Below, one piece after another: positions 1 to 11,120 of a stretch of 64,000 nt of DNA. Positions within the stretch are counted from its first letter, which is position 1, and each line of letters starts with the position of its first letter. The notes beneath the pieces are model-generated. The model was not told where the DNA came from, searched no databases, and saw nothing but the letters and a program-made list of their open reading frames with translations. The position numbers and the translations under genes were made by a program. The DNA comes from Pogonophryne albipinna (lineage: Eukaryota > Chordata > Actinopteri > Perciformes > Artedidraconidae), in the NCBI GenBank assembly GCA_028583405.1, contig JAPTMU010000426.1, positions 62,001 through 126,000 of the forward strand, given 5' to 3'.

Positions 1-177
1 TTCAATGGAAGACGGTGAGGGAGTCTTACAGCTGTTTATGACTTTGACCTCTTTCCAGAAATCATAGCAACTATTGCAGCCTTCTGGCAATTGAGTCAGC
101 CCTCATTGTGTCCTCATTTTTTTTAATGAAGCGGACAGCATACTTATATTTGGCATTACTGGCCTGTTTATGTTCAA
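1..177 (-). mobile_element. End of a minus-strand LINE (continues off the window)
   Basis: Bases 1-177 match the promoter-side end of the LINE at 31208-33256, up to the same junction TGCTTAAT (178-185). The same junction in both duplicons shows the LINE inserted before the duplication. Confidence 0.7.
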
Positions 178-419
178 TGCTTAATCTTAAAATAGTGTTA
201 AATATGTGAAATTTACATTTCCAACAATCTTCCTTGCCTGTCAGTGTTTAAGATTGAACACCGGTCAGATGATCACAAAGAGGAAACAAATGGGTTAAAA
301 ACATGTTTGAGTCAGAACTTGAAAATCTTCCAGATTCCGAAGTTCATCTTTCCGATATATCTGCTGATAATAAAACAGATGACTGCATTTATAACTATCA
401 ATGATCAACTAGTGAAAGA

Positions 420-563
420 GGTTAGAGGGATTGAAAGCTCATTCTGACATTGTTGAAGAGAGCCTCGACACCAGTACACTGCGGGAGATCTCATCGACAT
501 TTAGAGGCAAACCGAGGGGAAGAAAAAGTTGGTGAGTGATAATTTTGAAACACCAAAGGATAG
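420..563 (+). other. TRIM-type 5' leader remnant
   Basis: The stretch around 445-532 resembles the leader of the TRIM genes (compare 34018-34080): both have an ATTGTTGAA core followed by similar GAGATCTC text. It ends in a good splice-donor-like GTTG|GTGAGT at about 532. A pyrimidine-rich stretch ending in AG (579-580) lies just before the RING codons, but the 48-bp interval would be very short for a fish intron. A short open frame at 244-447 is also present in the sister duplicon and resembles no known protein. Confidence 0.45.
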
Positions 564-1970
564 CTGCTCTTTTTCCTGAGCTGCCATGTGTGTTCAGAGA
601 CTCTCAGAGATCCTGTGTCTCTGAGCTGCAACCACAGCTTCTGTTCGAGCTGCCTGCAGAAATTCTGGGAACAAAGTAAGAACAAAAACTGTCCCATTTG
701 TAAAAGAAAGTCTTCAAAAGAATATCCTTTGGTGAACTTTACACTGAAGGAGCTGTCTGACTCCTTTGCTGAGAGACAGGAAGCTGGATCCTCTGTGACA
801 GAAAAAGGAGAGAAGAAGGTGGAGGTGGTGTGTAGTAAACATCCAGAAGAGCCTAGATTGTTCTGTAAGGATGAAGAGAGAGCGGTGTGTCCTGTCTGTG
901 ACTTTTCTCTCCACCAGAGTCACAAGGTGGTTCCTGTAGAACAAGCAGTCATTGAGCTGAAGGACCTGCTGAAATCTGACTTAGAGTCTCTGCAGGACAA
1001 GAGGGACAAATACAAAGGAGTGGAGACAACATACAATGCATTGATTCAAGTGTCCAAGAAGCAGCTGCTGTCCACAGAGAGGCAGATCACAGCAGAGTTC
1101 ATCAAGCTCCATCAGTTCCTGAAAGAGGAAGAGGAGTCCAGACTGGCAGCTCTGAGGGAGGAAGAGGAGCAGAAGGGGAAGACTATCAGCAGAGAGATGA
1201 AGAGCATTCAGGAGCACATCTCCTCTCTGTCACACAGTATCTCTGCTGTTGAAGAAGAGCTGCAGAAACACAACGTGCCCTTCCTCAGCAGTTATAAAGC
1301 CACTCAGAGCAGAGCCAGAGTCCAGAGCTCACTGTCAGACCCACAGCTGCTCTCAGGAGTGCTGATAGATGTGGCCAAACACCTGGGCAACCTGTCCTTC
1401 AGAGTCTGGGAGAAGATGAAGGACCAGGTCCACTTCAGTCCCGTCATTCTGGACCCAAACACTGCATATAGCTGGCTCTCTCTGTCTGACGATCTGACCA
1501 GTGTGAGACGTGGAGACAAATCTCAGCACCTTCCTAATAATCCAGAGAGATACACTGACACTGCTCATGTTCTGGGCTCTGAGGGCTTCAGCTCAGGGAA
1601 ACACAGCTGGGAGGTGGAGGTGGGAGATCATCCTGCCTGGATTATAGGTTTGACTAAAGAGTCAGTTGACAGGAAGGGAAAGATATTTGTATCACCAGAA
1701 TATGGAATCTGGTGTTTAAAACATCGCAGTGGAAAATACACTAATGGTGCTGGTAAGACTGTCAGAGTGAAGAAGAATCTCCAGAGGATCAGAGTCCAGC
1801 TGGACTATGACAGGGGGGAGGTGTCCTTCTACGACCCTGAATACATGACTCACATCTACACTCACAGAGACACTTTCACTGAGGAACTCTTCCCATATTT
1901 CAGTATTGGAGCAGCTGGTGATGCTAAAACTGCTGATATCAAAATCTGTCAAACTGAGATTCCTCTGTGA
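564..1970 (+). pseudogene. TRIM35-like E3 ligase, decapitated copy A1
   Basis: The frame is open from 564 (after TAG 561-563) to TGA 1968-1970. It encodes a RING (two C-x2-C pairs, C-x-H, CPIC), a B-box2, a coiled coil and a PRY-SPRY domain, as in the two intact paralogues. It lacks the first about eleven codons, including the initiator Met, that those paralogues have. The nearby ATG at 586 is out of frame, and the next usable Met lies in the coiled coil (1197). In the sister duplicon a separate RING fragment and a complete TRIM lie about 540 bp apart; this copy matches the fragment up to about 640 and the complete gene from about 660, so it looks like a recombination product. It could only be translated from an unseen upstream exon. 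RING/B-box/SPRY proteins are ubiquitin ligases, often in antiviral signalling. Confidence 0.8.
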
Positions 1971-4311
1971 TGCTCAGGAGTGTTAGTTCAGACTTTATTC
2001 TGACTTCACTGTCCGTCTAGATCTCTTTGAAATAATCAAGATAATAAGTCCCAGTGTAAAAAAAACATTGTTTTTAGTTATAGTTAATATTTGGTAATAG
2101 TTGTTCATAGGCTGTGTGTCGTGTTCATGTAACTCACTGATATATATTTTTTAATCTTAATCTGAAAATAATTTTGACATATTGAGTCATGGAAGAGGAA
2201 TGTTTACATTTTATCCCCAACATCTTTAAATCAATTAATAGATGTTCTGTTTTCCTTTAATGGATGTCATCAGAATGGTTTTTTGGAGAATTCTTGACTT
2301 TTAACAAATGTAATCATTTTGTTTGTCTTGCTGAAATGGCATGAAACCAACAAAAATAACAAATCAAAGCTGTCAATTCTCCTTTTATCAACATCTAGTT
2401 TATAGTCAAACATCATTTGTATAGCACTATAATTCATCTGTTTAACTTGAATAACTGATATTTTGGGGTCTTTTGATTCATTATTTTTATATATGGGTAT
2501 GTTGTTTTACTGCAGGTAGCATCTTTGATTGATTCTTCGTCATGTGACATTCTCCGTGTACTGTATAGATGGACAATAACATGTATGGTAACTGAAAATG
2601 TCAATTTCTGATGAACCTAAAGGGAATAGTTTAGTGTTTGTAATGCTGCTTCAGATCTCTTGTGATTGAATAACCAGCAGTTTTATTCAGAAATGTGTCT
2701 GAGGTTTATTCCAGTTTCTTCACATACATCTGTCAAATAGCCATGTGACAATGTACAGAGAATATACATGATGTAAGAGAATTGTACACAAATATAAATA
2801 AATAATTCCTTAATGATCTAATCTCTTATTCAATGCATTGCATCCCTCCATGAATCTCTTTTACCCTTTACATTAATGGACAGCCAAACTCTTGAAATCT
2901 ATGTCTCCTTGTGTGAAGTCATGTGACGGATGAACCTGCTGTAAGCAAAGAAGCTCCCACCCTGATGAAGGAGAGTCAGCAGAAAACATGTGAGGGGTAA
3001 AGCATGGCATACTGGAGCTGTGCAACGGGTTTGATTTCATGGAGCTGTTTTGATTCTCACTTAGAAACAGTCAGGAGTCTCATTTACCTTTCTCAAACTC
3101 CACTGCAGCATTATAACATCTACAAAGTAGATTCAAAACAAAAAAGAGGAATGCATTACATACTTTCCTGCAAAACACACATGTATTCACTTTGATACTT
3201 TGTCTTGAGTTAGTTAAAACCTGCTGATCCAGTTGTTGATCAGCTGTGTGATTTAAAGCTGTAATAAACCAGCCTCATTGAAGGGGGCATCACTGACGGT
3301 TTATACACACAGACACGTGACTGTCTCAATGATTTGCTCTGGAGGAGAGTTTTCACTAAGGATGTACTACTTTCACTATTACATGTATTAGCTGTGTAAC
3401 CTACTGAGTGCACTTTTAAGAACATGTACAAATGTGCAACATGTGAACCACATCATAATATGTGATTGCATGGTCACGTTTCACTTCCTGTAAACACCAC
3501 AAGATGAAGACAAAGTCAAGATGTGTTTAACTGCTGGATCATTTTGAACATTGAACATGTCATTTATTTCACTCATGGATAATATTGTTTCATGCACAGG
3601 TTGATCAATTGCTATTTTTCTTTTAATGTATATCCTTCACTATAACGCCATCCTGTTTGACAGACATACTGTATGTCCAGGGAATCTAAGAGATGAATCT
3701 CTGCTGTGGCTCTCGTTGTCGCTTCATCAGGCACAAAGTGGTCAAATCATCTCAAACACATTCTTCAGATTGCATTATATGTTAGACATGAGTCGTTCAG
3801 CTCTTCACAGTCCAACCGTTGTTTTGAGCTGCTCTACTATCATGCAACCTGGTTCAAGGCTGAAGATGGGAGCTCCCTGGTAGATGGCCTCTGGAAGTGT
3901 GTTGGTGACCTTCTGACCACTCAAGCTCTGATATCTCCTCAGTGTCAATTAATTGTTGATCTAATTCCTTTATTTATCGCTATAAACATACAAATATATT
4001 CAAACATTAGGGTCTATACATGTTCTGATCTTAATCTCTTCATGTTAGGACACATTGAAGTAGGCCTTGTTTACATATCTTCCCCTATCGTCACATGACA
4101 TAGACAAGAAGAAGTGTGGGCCCACAGCTGATAGGAGTTAAGACTGGCCCAGTGTCCTCTGCCATGAGGGGGAGATAGAAAGTCTTCAGGTCAAAATAAG
4201 AGACAGTGATCATACGGCTGTCTTGCATCTTTAGAGAAAGAAGTGTATTGCTTGCCCTGTTTACATTTGGAAATAGAGAGGCAGTGTTTCAGCATTGATG
4301 GTGGAATATAA
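1971..4311. other. TRIM 3' flank, non-coding
   Basis: AT-rich sequence shared with 35587-37914. Part (about 2950-3270) is also shared with 14312-14640 behind the third TRIM. Possible polyadenylation signals occur around 2797 (AATAAATAA). The short open frames at 3626-4098 are shared with the sister block only because it is a duplicate and resemble no known protein. Confidence 0.6.
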
Positions 4312-4697
4312 CGTAAATGTTCATCCCCTCTTCTCCTTGTGAAAGATCCAACAATCTTTCAGGGTCAGACATCCCGTCGGTTACCTGCAAGTGTCTTTGA
4401 TTCTTATTACAATGCTCATTAAGATATTCCTTTACATTGAGGAGAAGCCCCCACTATGTCCCCAAGCTCTCAGTAATAATACATCTATTCTCCATAAAGT
4501 CCTGAAGATGTTGAGGGTTTTCATTTGTAAACAATGTTGGGCATGGTGGGACGAGGGGACCTCAAATAAAAGTCTGTTCTCATCAACCAAATATCTGCTG
4601 CCTGAAGGAACTCTTCACAGTGGACGCTAGGACCAAAGTGACGATGGACAAATGGTGTAGTGAGGCTCTCTTATATTCATCTCATTAATAAGTAATA
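4312..4697. other. Intergenic sequence, no feature recognised
   Basis: Begins where similarity to the sister duplicon stops. No coding exon, TIR pair or RNA gene was recognised. Confidence 0.4.
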
Positions 4698-5220
4698 TCC
4701 AGAGGTGGAAAAAGTACTCTTGTACTAGAGTAAAAGTAGAAGTAGTCAGATCTTGTACTTCAGTAAAAGTAGAAGTACTCAGATCTTGTACTAGAGTAAA
4801 CGTAGAAGTACCAGAATGTAGTAATACTCTGTTACAAGTAAAAGTCCTGCATTCAAAATATTACTCAAGTACAAATACCAAAGTATTAACATCAAAATAT
4901 ACTTAAAGTAGTAAAAGTACTCATTATGCAGATCAGCCCATTTCAGAGTAATATATATTATATGTTTTGATTATAATTAATGATTGACAAAAATATGTTT
5001 ATCATTGCAGTGGAACTTTTTTAAGTGTTGATTATGTTTGATATCATTTATCCAGATCTGCAAAGTAACTTAAGGTGTTAAATAAATGTAGTGGAGAAAA
5101 AGTACAATATGTACCTCTGAATTGTGATGGGGTAAAAGAACAAAGTAGAATAAAATGGAGATAGACACGTTAAGTACACAAACCTCAGAATTATACAAAA
5201 GTACAGTACTTGAGTAAATA
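4698..5220. repeat. Dispersed teleost repeat rich in AAAGTAC motifs
   Basis: Starts CAGAGGTGGAAAAAGTACT and repeats variants of GTACTnnAGTAAAAGTAGAAGTA. The same family is recognisable, partly inverted, at 51530-51660, 26930-27240 and 39985-40230. It is probably a hAT-type MITE, but the right end is not seen because another element (5221-6186) interrupts it. Confidence 0.6.
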
Positions 5221-6186
5221 GCCGCTTTCACACCAAGTACTTTGCCGTACTTAGTTCCCAGCACTTAGTCCCGCCGAACTCTTTTAGTCCCGGAACTGTC
5301 CTAGTAGATCGTGTTCACACCGGAATAAGTTCCCTGAGGGAGGATTACGCAAATGAAGCCGCTGACGTCACTTCTTCTTCTGCTTTGGGTTTACTGGCAG
5401 GCCGCAAACAACTTCACGGCGTATACCGCCACCCGAAGTCCGGGACTTTGTTATACCTTATTCACACCAACGCAACTCCGGTTCAAGCTCCGTGCTAGAG
5501 CTTTTCAGGTTCAGAACCGGTTCTTCGGTTTAGCTCCGGCTCTTTTCACACTGCCCAGAGTCCGACTGGTGCTGCGTCATTGCGTCATCGTTTGCGTCAT
5601 GACGTAACCGTTTGCGTGCCTGCCTCACAGCCGACACCGACAACAACAACAATGGCCGATTGTGCTCCAGCTTCCTCTGTACCTCTTCGGAAGACCAGAT
5701 TCCCAGTAGGTAGCGGGCCTCTTCAGTGGACCACTGCTGCTTGTTAAGTTTCTCCATCGTTGTGTACAAACTGGATAAAACGCCAGCTTTTTGTTGTTGT
5801 TCAGGAGTTGCTCGCATTAGCATTATTAGCATTAGCATTAGCCAAGCGCACCAACGGAGAGAGACTAACTTATGGCAACACAAAATAAAACATGGGAGCG
5901 GTGGAGAGATGAGGAGGCGTCGGCGGTGCTTCTGGCGATTTACCCGGGACTTAGGGGGGTGATTTACTGCCACCCGGAGTCATATGCCGTGAAGTTGTTT
6001 GCGGCCTGCCAGTAAACCCAAAGCAGAAGAAGAAGAAGTGACGTCAGCGGCTTCATTTGCGTAATCCTCCCTCAGGGACTTATTCCGGTGTGAAAGCGAT
6101 CTACTAGGACAGTTCCGGGACTAAAGAGTTCGGCGATACTAAGTACTGGGAACTAAGTACGGCAAAGTACTTGGTGTGAAAGCGGC
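5221..6186. mobile_element. Long-TIR (foldback-like) MITE
   Basis: The first about 220 bp and last about 220 bp are inverted copies of each other, starting GCCGCTTTCACACCAAGTAC and ending with its complement. The element is flanked by TA on both sides. The interior is GC-rich and has no transposase. Relatives of the same terminal family are at 9095-10958 and 61010-61734. The superfamily is uncertain: the TA flank suggests a TA target, but TA could be part of the TIR. Confidence 0.8.
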
Positions 6187-7329
6187 TAATGCAAAATAAA
6201 AATGTCACCTTAACTCATGTCATTAGTCGTTGCATTGTCTGGTAAAGGAACATATGAGATGGTGATGGGGAACTGCGATGTCCAACTCCTCTCCATCTTT
6301 GAAATATGAAGTTGAAGTGTACGCTCTGACACAGCTGCAGCATTCTTGTTGTGAAATAATTCATGTTGTTTGCATCATTTGTAACACGGTGGAGGGTGAT
6401 TGTAGTGATGGGACTCTGCATTGATGTAGCAGCTGGTTTAGGTCCGGATCTCTGGGATGTTGTGACCTCTGAGTGGAGCTACTGGGTGAAGATCTTCATG
6501 TTGACCCAGTGGTTTGACCCAGGAGAGCGGAGCAGCCGGTGTCAGCGGTCTCACCTGGGTCCTCCTGAGGTGAAGCTGGAACCATAAAACAAGGAGGAGG
6601 TTCAGTGGAGACAGGTTTCATCAGGAGGGTTTAATGTTTCCTTTTGATGTTCTGCTGCTGATGCAAACTAGTTCACTGTTAAAATGTGAGAGGAGATTAA
6701 CGATGGATGGACCTGTTGGTCTGTTTAAGCTGCTCTTCATGAATCATCCACCAGAGGGCAGAGTGTTAGACTGACTGCTAGTTTCCTCTGTCGCTTTAAA
6801 TAACTGGATAAGGTCACATCAGGTGAGGTGAGTTGGTGTGAGGTTGAAAAGCTTCCCCATGTTTGTTCCTAATGTTAAATATATTGGTTAATTACAGATA
6901 TCATGTCACCCAGGACTAAAGCAAACAAGATTATACATCTATTTTTTTTTCAAGGATATTTTAGATCATAATAAATGGCTGATCTTTATAATAACTTGAC
7001 AATTTTTGTATTTCTTGATATCTTTAATAATAACTTATTAATAATGTATTTTTTAACCGTGTCAGTAGATTGTATTTGAAAGGAACATGAAGATGGCAGG
7101 CAGTATAAAAGTTTAAGGAAACTCATGTGACAGTGGCTGAAAGAAAATGATGTCAAACTGGTTTGACTGATCAGCCTGTTGATATGTTCCACCCTCCTTC
7201 AACTAAAATACAACAACCATTTCCTTGTTGGTTGGATTTTATGAGCAATTTCATTTTGATAATATAAAACAAGAAGAAAGATCACCTTTATAAAAATAAA
7301 TATATTGAACCCCTTGTGCTTCTCTTCAC
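6187..7329. other. Intergenic sequence, no gene recognised
   Basis: AT-rich, with scattered stops in all frames. No exon, repeat boundary or RNA gene was recognised. Confidence 0.4.
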
Positions 7330-7620
7330 ACAGATACCTGGACAAAGTCATCGTCCTGAACTGAATACCAAATACATTTCCCTCTGAAAGACATCCTGAC
7401 TCCATCTGCTGGTGAATAAATGACACATCTGCATTCCTGCTGTTGACCAATCATCCTGTGACAGAGGAGAGAGAAAACCAAAGACTGTATAAAGGAGGGA
7501 ACGAAAGAAGATTTAGAGATTGTTGAAGACGCCATCAGAGGAGGTGAGATCTCTGCTGGGAAACACACACTTGGAGTGAATAAAGAAGAGAAGTGGAGAG
7601 ACTGTGAGTTGGTGAGTCCT
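7330..7620 (+). promoter_or_regulatory. Orphan TRIM promoter and leader exon
   Basis: This segment matches the sequence before the two intact TRIM genes (11868-12120 and 33850-34085), including a conserved block beginning ACCTGGACAAAGTC. It has a TATAAA box (7488-7493), a CCAAT (about 7447), an ISRE-like GAAAACCAAAG (7473-7483) and a leader ending in a strong donor GTTG|GTGAGT (about 7614). No RING, B-box or SPRY codons follow in the next 3 kb, so it appears to be the head of a lost TRIM copy. The TATA box is absent from the aligned region of the 12-kb gene. Confidence 0.7.
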
Positions 7621-8535
7621 GCAAATATATATTTTTTTTAACTACATCAACAGATTTTAATTGAAATAAACCATATTATTTCATGCAGGAAAGAGGTTAA
7701 TCAAGTACTGTAATGTTAATTACTTTAAATGAGACCAACTTGTTTCCTCCAGTAATCTGTTATGAAAGGAATCCACTCCCATATGTTCATGGACTTCAAC
7801 AAGTCTTGTATTTCCTCTGCAGAGATACATCAGTAAATCATCAGTGTGTGCTTCTGTACATGTTGAATACCTGCACTCTGTCTCTCTTTACACGTTGTAG
7901 TTATGAAGTTGAATGAAGCGTCTGGATTCAGAGATGATCATTCATGACAGTGGAAAGCTGTTGTAAAGCAGATAAACAGGCTGTGCAGCTTTAGTCTCAC
8001 AGCTGGAAGATGTATTATGTACATGTTGAGTGAGTGACAGGCCGTACACTGACTGTTGGGCAGTGTGTCAACAAGGACAAAGTTCACACAGTGGTTCAGA
8101 GGTATTTTATCTGAGTATTTTATTGGAGCTCCTCGTCACGTTGAAGGTTTATGGAAAGTGTTCCTGTCCAACAACTTCTGTGCATGTCTGAACTACACTC
8201 TCTCTCAGTGTGCTGCTCTTGTGTCTAATATTGTGTAACTTTGTTTTGTGTGCACTCAAGTTACTGCTACAATAATCCTACATAAACAAAGGGATTTAAT
8301 AGTATTTTCAGGAGAGATGTTATTTATTTTTAGAGGCTGAAAACAAAAACTAAGATAATGAAAAATCTGTATTTTAAATACGTTTAACTTTCATATCCTG
8401 TTGTTTAAAAACCCTTCACTCTCCTATTTATACATTCTAAATATATGTAAGACATTATCTGAAAATGTATTGTTTCAAAAACAAATGATCATTATTATTC
8501 AGCCTATGTATCTGTATGATTATTATAACTTTTTG
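7621..8535. other. Intergenic sequence after the orphan TRIM promoter
   Basis: AT-rich. No TRIM coding sequence and no other gene was recognised. Confidence 0.4.
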
Positions 8536-8622
8536 TTGTGTTACTTCCCATTGTAAAGCGTCCTTGGGTTTCGTGAAAGGCGCTATATAAATTGAAATTA
8601 TTATTATTATTATTTTGCAGGT
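8536..8622 (+). mobile_element. LINE 3' tail with (ATT)n
   Basis: GTAAAGCGTCCTTGGGTTTC, then GGCGCTATATAAATTG and an ATT microsatellite: the conserved 3' end of a fish LINE/SINE family. The same text in reverse lies at 8690-8740. Confidence 0.6.
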
Positions 8623-8679
8623 GTTTGTCTCTAAAAAGGAAATCCAAAAAGTGTTGAAATGAACTCATGTGGTATAATA

Positions 8680-9094
8680 ATAATAATAATAGCTTGGATT
8701 TATAGCGCCTTTCATGAGACCCAAGGTCGCTTTACAAAGAAGAACAGGAGTAGAAACAAACATAACAAAAACAAAAGGCAGTCAGACAAACAGTCAGACA
8801 GACAAAACAACAGATAGATTAGGGGCCAAAGGCCTTAGCAAACAGATGGGACTTGAGGGCCCTTTTGAAGGCGTCAAGCGTGGGGATGTTGCGGATCTCC
8901 GCAGGGAGAGCGTTCAAGAGGGGGGGGCAGCTGCCACACTGAAGGCTCTGTCCCCGAAGATTCGCACGTGGTGGTGGCGGGTGGTGAGCAGGCCAGAGTC
9001 TGAAGACCGCAGGTTCCGGGGTGGGGCATGTGGGCGGAGGATGCCCGATAAGTACTGGGGGGGAGGGACTCGTAGGTGAGGAGGAGTACTATAA
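8680..9094 (-). mobile_element. 3' end of an L2-like LINE (distal half)
   Basis: Read on the minus strand, it ends in the tail seen at 8536-8622 (AAAGCGACCTTGGGTCTC followed by a TTA/ATT repeat). The rest of this LINE resumes at 10959-11120; the element nest 9095-10958 interrupts it. Confidence 0.6.
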
Positions 9095-9203
9095 GCCGCT
9101 TTCACACCAAGTACTTTGCCTACTTAGTGTGTATACGGGTGGCAGTATACGCCGTGAAGTTGTTTATGGCCTGCGATTGGTACTTAGTGCCCTGGGGTAC
9201 TAA

Positions 9204-10199
9204 GGCCCCGGCCACACGAGGACGATAACGGTAAAACGCATACGCAAACGCAATCGCAAAAAAGGCTTCCGTCCACACGCAATAGACACCGGAAAGTTTC
9301 TGTCCACACGAGACAGCTCCGTTTAGCTCCAACCGCTGGAGAAGCTGCAGTACATATGCCGAGCCTGTACGTGGCGCTGTAACATCCTCCACAAAAGCAG
9401 CGAAGAAGCATGGTTGTCATGGTTACCCTTCTGTTTATTCTCCGCGGTGGGGGCCGAGGGAACCGGGCAGTTTTTCGCCAGTCAACGTGTATTAAAGTTT
9501 AAATCTTCCGGACAAAATTATAAAAGTGCCGGTCAAAGGTCTTCTTTGTTATTTATTGAGCTTTAAAACAAATGAATAACGACTCTATATAATATAATAA
9601 TAAAATACACGGAGCCTCTCTTTTTCCTCCCTCTCTTCTGACAGCGTCAGTGTCTGTCTCATGCAGCAGCTGATCCATTAATGAGTGACCCGGCCGACAG
9701 TAAAAATAAACATATTTATAACTAGTTTAGGTAGTTTGAGAGGTAATTAAAATAGCTAAGGGTGATGATCTGACTTGAAGTGTGTGTTTTGCTCCGTTCA
9801 CCGCCGCATCACAGCGGGAGGAGCTGCAGGTGAGCAGAGCTGCGTGTCTCCGTCCTGTCAGATTAGACTTCACTCGCGTTTATGTCCATATCGAGAGAAA
9901 TAAATAAATAATCTGAATTCAGTGTGCAGTTTACTTTGACGCGGGGGTGAGCAGCAGAGGTGGGGAGAGGCGGGGCTATTGCCTCATCATTATCAGAAAA
10001 TGATCGTATAGGGCGTACACACGGAGCCGTTTGACCCCCCAGAGCGTTGCGTATGCCGGCCGTTCTATCCACCTTGGGACCCGTTATCGTTACCCTAGTC
10101 GTTTAGTGCCGTATTCTGTCGTCCTAGTGTGGCCGAATGGTCTATATGACACAAAACGGTAACGGAAACGACCGTTATCGTCCTCGTGTGGCCGGGGCC
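9204..10199. mobile_element. Harbinger-like MITE with GGCCCCGGCCACACGAGGAC TIRs
   Basis: TIRs of about 27 bp (GGCCCCGGCCACACGAGGAC and complement) are flanked by TAA (9201-9203 and 10200-10202). A related copy is at 53830-54720. A 3-bp TAA duplication fits the PIF/Harbinger or ISL2EU groups. No transposase frame is present. Confidence 0.85.
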
Positions 10200-10217
10200 T
10201 AAGTGCCGGGGCACTAA

Positions 10218-10794
10218 TGGCACATTTCCACTGCAGCGGGGTAGCCCAGTTTAAGCGTCCCTAAGCGTCCTCGCTCAGGCCTCGGGCTGCCTCGCTGGCC
10301 GTCCCAGGCCGTGGCGCATTTCCATTACAGTTTAAAACCTGGGGTAGCAACGCAGTGTAGGCGGGGCTCCCGTTGAGTTCCCGCTGGATTTTATCATCCC
10401 CAATGAGATGTAGGAACGTCGTCACCTCCTCGGTCGACCACGGTGTGCTTTTCTTTGACGTTGCCATTTTTGTAGCTCCTCCGTTTACAAAAATGCTGTG
10501 TATAAAAATGCTGCAAGCTTGCTTCTAGATATATATGTGACGCTAGGGATGATCTCGTGCGCGATCTTGTGACGATTCTCTCTGACCAATCAGCAGTCGA
10601 GAGTGTTGACGTCACTAGTTCAGCCCTGGCCCTGGCCTGATAGAACCACGATTTTATGGGGCCGGAAAAAGAGGGAAAAAGTACCCGCTAGCCGGTGCTA
10701 CGCTATATGGAAAGGCCACCAAAAACTGGCCTAGCCGCTTGAGGACGATTAAGGACGCTTAAACGGGGCTACCCGCTGCAGTGGAAATGCGCCA
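10218..10794. mobile_element. MITE with TGGCACATTTCCACTGCAGC TIRs
   Basis: Ends TGGCACATTTCCACTGCAGC and GCTGCAGTGGAAATGCGCCA, flanked by TAA (10215-10217 and 10795-10797). No coding capacity. Harbinger-like by target duplication. It lies only 16 bp beyond the preceding MITE, inside the same outer element. Confidence 0.85.
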
Positions 10795-10958
10795 TAAGTG
10801 CTGGCACTAAGTACGGCAAAGTACTTGGTGTGAAAGTGGCTTATCAGGCACTAAAAATGGGGGTAAAAGTTCCCGGCACTAAGTACTCTTTTTGGTGTGA
10901 ACGCAACATAAGGTACTAACGGAACTAAACGGGACAAGTACTCCGGTGTGAACGCGCC

Positions 10959-11120
10959 TTTTGTAGGATATGCGGAACTTGACCGGCAGCCAGTGGAGGT
11001 GAATGAGTACCACTGGCAGCACAGTTTTGAACATACATCCAGGGTTTTGTTGTGGACCACAAACAGGACACCATTGCAGTAGTCCAAGCGGGAGGTGACA
11101 AAAGCATGATATATGATCCT
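10959..11120 (-). mobile_element. L2-like LINE ORF2 C-terminal fragment (proximal half)
   Basis: The minus strand encodes HAFVTSRLDYCNGVL, a motif typical of the C-terminal part of L2/Rex1-type LINE ORF2, close to the SLHWLPV region seen at 54724 onward. It continues at 8680-9094 beyond the inserted nest. Confidence 0.65.

Larger units (their letters stand above)
1..4311. repeat. Segmental duplicon, copy A1 (sister of 33080-37914)
   Basis: From its first base this block aligns almost base for base with 33080-37914 and loses similarity after about 4311. It carries, in order, the end of a minus-strand LINE, a TRIM-type 5' leader remnant, a TRIM coding body and about 2.3 kb of 3' flank. The sister copy is longer because it keeps about 540 bp (second promoter and true TRIM start) that is absent here. 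The left part of the block lies outside the window. Identity looks very high (isolated substitutions and a few indels), so the duplication is recent or kept similar by gene conversion. Confidence 0.9.
9095..10958. mobile_element. Outer TIR element of a nested transposon cluster
   Basis: The left end GCCGCTTTCACACCAAGTAC and right end (GGTGTGAACGCGCC, about 10945-10958) match the termini of the element at 61010-61734. An inverted copy of the left terminus also lies at about 10800-10844. Two unrelated elements with TAA target duplications sit inside it (9204-10199 and 10218-10794). No clear outer target duplication was found. Confidence 0.7.

Noticed and set aside
586..588. ATG at the start of TRIM copy A1
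   Set aside because: It overlaps the codons for His-Val of the RING in a different frame; the TRIM frame at 588 begins with GTG, so there is no real start here.
714..1952. Minus-strand open frames across TRIM copies (also in 12592-13563 and 34645-35568)
   Set aside because: They are conserved only because the sense strand is conserved; they resemble no protein and have no splice or start context.
3626..4098. 85- and 130-codon frames conserved between 3626-4098 and 37239-37699
   Set aside because: Conservation is explained by the recent duplication; overlapping frames are equally conserved and one has a length-changing indel.
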